A stretch of 64,000 nt of DNA. It comes from Phocaeicola salanitronis DSM 18170 (GTDB taxonomy: Bacteria > Bacteroidota > Bacteroidia > Bacteroidales > Bacteroidaceae). Where the stretch lies: contig NC_015164.1 of NCBI RefSeq assembly GCF_000190575.1, positions 992,001-1,056,000 of the forward strand, in the 5' to 3' direction. Below are positions 60,263 to 64,000 of the stretch, piece by piece. The notes under the pieces were generated by a model. The model did not search any database and was not told where the DNA came from. It saw only the letters and a list, made by a program, of their open reading frames with translations. Positions within the stretch are counted from its first letter, which is position 1; each line of letters begins with the position of its first letter. Position numbers and translations under genes: made by a program.

Positions 60263-61555
60263 ATGAATTATCAAGAAACCCTTACTTACTTATATACAAG
60301 TGCCCCCTTATTCCAGCAAGTGGGCAAAGACGCGTACAAAGAAGGACTGGAAAACACCTATACCCTCGACGAACATTTCAATCACCCACACCGGAAATTC
60401 CATACAATCCATGTAGCCGGAACAAACGGGAAAGGCTCTTGCTCGCATACACTGGCGGCTATCCTTCAATCGGCAGGCTATCGGGTGGGACTTTACACTT
60501 CTCCTCATCTCGTAGACTTCCGTGAACGGATTCGCATAAACGGCATTCCGGTGTCAGAAGAATTTGTCATTGACTTCGTGGAACAACACCGGGCATTCTT
60601 CGAACCTCTGCACCCGTCTTTCTTTGAATTGACCACGGCCATGACCTTCCTCTATTTTGCCCGGCAACAGGTAGACGTAGCGGTCATTGAAGTGGGATTG
60701 GGAGGACGATTGGATTGTACCAACATCATCCAGCCCGATTTGTGCGTCATCACCAACATCAGCTTCGACCATGTACAATTCTTAGGAAACACCTTAGATA
60801 AAATCGCTTCGGAAAAAGCAGGCATCATCAAGCCCCACACTCCGGTAGTGATTGGTGAAACCACGCCCGAAACCAAGCCCGTATTTCTCCAGAAAGCCGT
60901 TTCGGTGAGTGCCCCGATTGTTTTTGCCGAAGAAGAACATCTCTTGCTCGAAGCCACACCCAATCCCAACGGAGGCTATGTTTACCAAACCGTCGAGTAT
61001 TCAGACTTGAAAGGAGAATTGGGAGGGTTGTGTCAAGAAAAAAACACCAATACTCTTCTATCCGCTATCCGCCAACTGAAGCAAACCGGATACCGTTTCA
61101 CCGAAACTGATGTACGGAAGGGATTCGCCCAGGTATGCGAACTGACCGGATTGAAAGGACGCTGGCAAAAACTGGCTGACCATCCCACCGTAGTATGCGA
61201 CACGGGACACAATGTAGGGGGCATCCAATACATCGTTGAGCAATTATCCCGCCAGCATTACCACCGGTTGCATATCGTAATGGGCATGGTCAATGATAAA
61301 GACATCAACGGTGTGCTTTCTCTTTTACCCACCGATGCAGCCTATTATTTTACCCAAGCCAGTGTCAAACGTGCCCTGCCCGCCGAAGAGATGAAAAAAC
61401 AAGCCTCGGCACACGGACTTCATGGAGATGCTTATCCTACGGTAAAGAAAGCACTACAAGCCGCATTGGCTCAAGCAGATAAAGATGACTTCATTTTCAT
61501 TGGCGGAAGCAGCTTTATTGTCGCCGATTTATTGGCAACATGTTATACTTCGTGA
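60263..61555 (+). CDS. folC: Folylpolyglutamate / dihydrofolate synthase
   Basis: Cytosolic 430-residue Mur-ligase-like enzyme that adds glutamate to dihydropteroate or folates. The ATP loop is in VAGTNGKGSCSHTLAAIL, followed by GLYTSPHLVDFRERI, the metal-binding EVGLGGRLDCTN, and the Mur-ligase DHVQFLGNTLDKIASEKAGIIK. The C-terminal domain carries DTGHNVGGIQYIV. Length is normal. Confidence 0.96.
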   Translation: MNYQETLTYLYTSAPLFQQVGKDAYKEGLENTYTLDEHFNHPHRKFHTIHVAGTNGKGSCSHTLAAILQSAGYRVGLYTSPHLVDFRERIRINGIPVSEEFVIDFVEQHRAFFEPLHPSFFELTTAMTFLYFARQQVDVAVIEVGLGGRLDCTNIIQPDLCVITNISFDHVQFLGNTLDKIASEKAGIIKPHTPVVIGETTPETKPVFLQKAVSVSAPIVFAEEEHLLLEATPNPNGGYVYQTVEYSDLKGELGGLCQEKNTNTLLSAIRQLKQTGYRFTETDVRKGFAQVCELTGLKGRWQKLADHPTVVCDTGHNVGGIQYIVEQLSRQHYHRLHIVMGMVNDKDINGVLSLLPTDAAYYFTQASVKRALPAEEMKKQASAHGLHGDAYPTVKKALQAALAQADKDDFIFIGGSSFIVADLLATCYTS

Positions 61556-61653
61556 ATTATTTAACTAAATTACTTGTTTATCTTGAATAAAATCTTTTTA
61601 TTTGCATACATTTATAGTTGTAGCATCAAAAAAAGAAAAAGATATTCAAGATC

Positions 61654-62748
61654 ATGATTAACACATTCTATTATGAAAACAATCTCTGCGGACTGAAACG
61701 CAGCGATTTTCAACGTACCATTGACGGTAAAGACGTTGACTTGTTCATTCTGAAAAATGATAATGGTGCCGAAATGGCAATCACAAACTATGGAGGTGCC
61801 TTATTGGCTATTATGGTACCGGATAAGAACGGGAAACTTGCCAATGTTATCCAAGGACATGACACGTTAGACGGTGTCATCCATAGTCCGGAAGCTTTCT
61901 TAAGTACGTTAATCGGACGGTATGGAAACCGTATAGCCAAAGGCAAATTCCAATTGGGAGGAGAAGAATACCAACTTGCCATTAACAATGGTCCGAATTC
62001 ACTCCATGGAGGTCCTACGGGATTTCATGCTCGCGTATGGGACGCAGAACAAACCAGCAAGCAAAGTGTCACGCTCAGCTATTTATCGCAAGACGGCGAA
62101 GAGGGATTCCCTGGAAACCTCCACGTACAAGTGATTTACACTTTCACCAACCAAAACGAATTTATCCTGACTTATACGGCAACAACCGACCGCACGACAT
62201 TAGTCAACCTTACCCATCATGCTTTCTTCAGCCTTTCGGGCATTGCCAATCCGACTCCAAGCGTGGAAAACAACATTCTTACTATCAATGCAGACTTTTA
62301 TACTCCGATAGATGAAGTATCTATCACAACAGGAGAAATCCTGAAAGTAGCGGATACTCCCATGGATTTCCGTACTCCACATACAGTAGGAAGCCGCATC
62401 AACGAACCTTTCCAACAGTTAATCAACGGAAGCGGATACGACCACAATTATGTACTTAACAAACAAGAAGCGGGTACATTGACTTTCGCCGCCAAATGCG
62501 TAGAACCTCAAAGCGGACGTTCACTTGAAGTATTTACTACAGAACCGGGCGTACAAGTATATACAGCCAATTGGCAAAGTGGTTTCAGCGGATGGCATGG
62601 TGCCACATTCCCTGCACGCAGTGCCATTTGTTTTGAAGCACAACATTTCCCCGACACACCGAACAAGGGACATTTCCCCTCGGCTGTTCTGAATCCAGGC
62701 GAAACCTATCACCAGGTGACCGTATATAAATTCGGCATAGAAAACTAA
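61654..62748 (+). CDS. galM: Aldose 1-epimerase (galactose mutarotase)
   Basis: A 364-residue mutarotase interconverting alpha and beta forms of galactose or glucose. Recognisable segments are NYGGALLAIMVPDKNG, GRYGNRIAKGKF, NNGPNSLHGG (His), THHAFFSLSG (His) and FEAQHFPDTPN, with the catalytic Glu. It lacks a signal peptide, so it acts in the cytosol. It is followed 33 bp later by a sugar/H+ symporter gene; in other Bacteroides this row continues with galactokinase, which would lie beyond the window. Confidence 0.95.
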   Translation: MINTFYYENNLCGLKRSDFQRTIDGKDVDLFILKNDNGAEMAITNYGGALLAIMVPDKNGKLANVIQGHDTLDGVIHSPEAFLSTLIGRYGNRIAKGKFQLGGEEYQLAINNGPNSLHGGPTGFHARVWDAEQTSKQSVTLSYLSQDGEEGFPGNLHVQVIYTFTNQNEFILTYTATTDRTTLVNLTHHAFFSLSGIANPTPSVENNILTINADFYTPIDEVSITTGEILKVADTPMDFRTPHTVGSRINEPFQQLINGSGYDHNYVLNKQEAGTLTFAAKCVEPQSGRSLEVFTTEPGVQVYTANWQSGFSGWHGATFPARSAICFEAQHFPDTPNKGHFPSAVLNPGETYHQVTVYKFGIEN

Positions 62749-62781
62749 CCCTATTAATTACTAACCTCTTAATAAACAACC

Positions 62782-64000
62782 ATGAATCAACAAAAACAGA
62801 ACGGTAATCTCATCGCAATCATCACCATGTTTTTCCTTTTTGCGATGATCTCTTTTGTTACCAATCTTGCCGCCCCGTTCGGCACTATTTGGAAAAACCA
62901 ATATGCGGGAGCCAATACATTGGGTATGATGGGGAACATGATGAACTTCCTCGCTTATCTGTTTATGGGTATTCCGGCTGGAAACATGCTGGTGAAAATC
63001 GGATATAAGAAAACTGCCCTTATCGCTATGGCGGTAGGATTCTTAGGATTATTTACCCAATATGTTTCAAGCCTGGTAGGTGCTGACATCGCTGTATTCA
63101 GTATGGGCGCATACAGCATCAAGCTGAACTTCATTATTTATTTGTTAGGTGCATTCATCTGCGGCTTTTGCGTATGTATGCTCAATACAGTTGTAAACCC
63201 GATGCTGAATCTGTTAGGTGGCGGAGGCAACAAAGGTAACCAGCTTATCCAGGCCGGCGGTGCCCTGAACTCTTTGTCAGGTACGCTGACCCCGTTGTTC
63301 GTAGGTGTATTGATTGGAACCGTTACGCCTGAGACTGCAATGTCCGACGTGACTCCCCTGCTTTTCATTGCCATGGGCGTGTTCCTCCTTTCTTTTATTG
63401 TGATTTCGTTTGTGGCTATTCCCGAACCTCACTTGCATAAAGGAGACGTAAAAGAAGAAAAATTCAGCCACAGCCCCTGGAGTTTCCGTCATACGGTATT
63501 GGGCGTATTCGGTATCTTCGTATATGTAGGTATTGAAATCGGTATTCCGGGCACATTGAACTTCTACTTGGCAGATGCTTCGGACAAAGGAGCAGGCATC
63601 TTATTCAACGGTGCGGCTATCGGCGGAGCCATTGCTGCTATCTATTGGCTGCTCATGCTGGTAGGACGTCTTACCAGTACCATCATCAGCGGAAAGGTTT
63701 CTACCCGTACCCAGCTGATTACGGTATCTGCTACAGCCATTCTTTTCATTATCTTCGCTATCTTCATTCCGAAGAATGTAGGTATCAACGTACCGAAAAT
63801 CGTTTATGACCCGATTGCCAAGACCTCTGAAATACTGACGGAAGCCAAAGTTCCTGAAGCTACAATCAGCGCAATTATCGCTGATCCGTCAGGTGCAAAC
63901 CTCCAACAACATGAAGCGGAATTGACTCAAGCCAACTTGAAATTGTCTGACATCGAAGGCTCATTGAAGACTCCGAAAGTACCGGTGAGCGCCTTGTTCC
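62782..64000 (+). CDS. Glucose/galactose MFS transporter (FHS family), 3' end cut by window edge
   Basis: Inner-membrane sugar/H+ symporter; 406 residues are visible and the frame runs off the end. Membrane segments are clear from residue 10 on (IAIITMFFLFAMISFVTNLAAPF, NFLAYLFMGIPAGNMLVKIGYKKT, YLLGAFICGFCVCMLNTVVNPML). The FHS/GluP signature region GGGGNKGNQLIQAGGALNSLSGTLTP is present. A long soluble loop (about 335-400, PKIVYDPIAKTSEIL onward) between membrane segments is unusual for the superfamily, though it occurs in Bacteroides homologues. Pairing with galM points to galactose or glucose uptake. Confidence 0.92.
   Translation, partial: MNQQKQNGNLIAIITMFFLFAMISFVTNLAAPFGTIWKNQYAGANTLGMMGNMMNFLAYLFMGIPAGNMLVKIGYKKTALIAMAVGFLGLFTQYVSSLVGADIAVFSMGAYSIKLNFIIYLLGAFICGFCVCMLNTVVNPMLNLLGGGGNKGNQLIQAGGALNSLSGTLTPLFVGVLIGTVTPETAMSDVTPLLFIAMGVFLLSFIVISFVAIPEPHLHKGDVKEEKFSHSPWSFRHTVLGVFGIFVYVGIEIGIPGTLNFYLADASDKGAGILFNGAAIGGAIAAIYWLLMLVGRLTSTIISGKVSTRTQLITVSATAILFIIFAIFIPKNVGINVPKIVYDPIAKTSEILTEAKVPEATISAIIADPSGANLQQHEAELTQANLKLSDIEGSLKTPKVPVSALF

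Overview
The window looks like a chromosomal segment of a gut-type Bacteroidales bacterium (Bacteroides or Phocaeicola-like). The reasons are SusC/SusD pairs, a hybrid two-component system (HTCS) regulator, BACON domains, Bacteroidetes -7 boxes (TAnnTTTG) in front of many genes, lipoproteins with short lipoboxes, and intergenic regions crowded with palindromic repeats. The species cannot be fixed from sequence alone. No rRNA, tRNA, CRISPR array, prophage or transposase gene was seen.

Region 1 (1-25794) is a polysaccharide utilization locus whose enzyme set matches xyloglucan loci. It holds a GH31 alpha-xylosidase with a PA14 insert (cut by the left edge), an HTCS regulator, a SusC/SusD pair, a surface glycan-binding lipoprotein, a GH5 endo-glucanase with two BACON domains, a stand-alone SGNH esterase, a GH43 arabinofuranosidase, a fused SGNH esterase-GH95 alpha-fucosidase and a GH3 beta-glucosidase. 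Surface GH5 would cut the backbone, SusCD would import oligosaccharides, and the periplasmic enzymes would remove acetyl, fucose, arabinose, xylose and glucose. No beta-galactosidase is visible in the window. Paired ATTTGTT sites 22 bp apart lie about 120 bp upstream of both GH31 and susC and are good candidates for the HTCS operator. A FimB/Mfa2-like lipoprotein gene and a MITE-like element sit inside the locus.

Region 2 (25800-39171) is housekeeping: ispE, an RluA-type pseudouridine synthase, an AddAB-like helicase-nuclease pair, a K+/H+ antiporter and a membrane pyrophosphatase.

Region 3 (39385-46251, all on the minus strand) is an aryl-acid/amino-acid module: omega-amidase-like nitrilase, IorA-IorB, a PLP aminotransferase, a phenylacetate-CoA ligase and a two-ACT-domain protein. 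Nearly every gap carries a different palindromic repeat, and three of the genes end inside such repeats.

Region 4 (46444-64000) contains a small membrane protein, mltG, a Wzi-like outer-membrane protein, a small lipoprotein, transketolase-rpiB (with a second MITE-like element between them), a DUF4468 protein, a GH28 enzyme, an ABC-F ATPase with a degenerate second site, grpE-dnaJ, an outer-membrane protein, folC, galM and the start of a sugar/H+ symporter (cut by the right edge).
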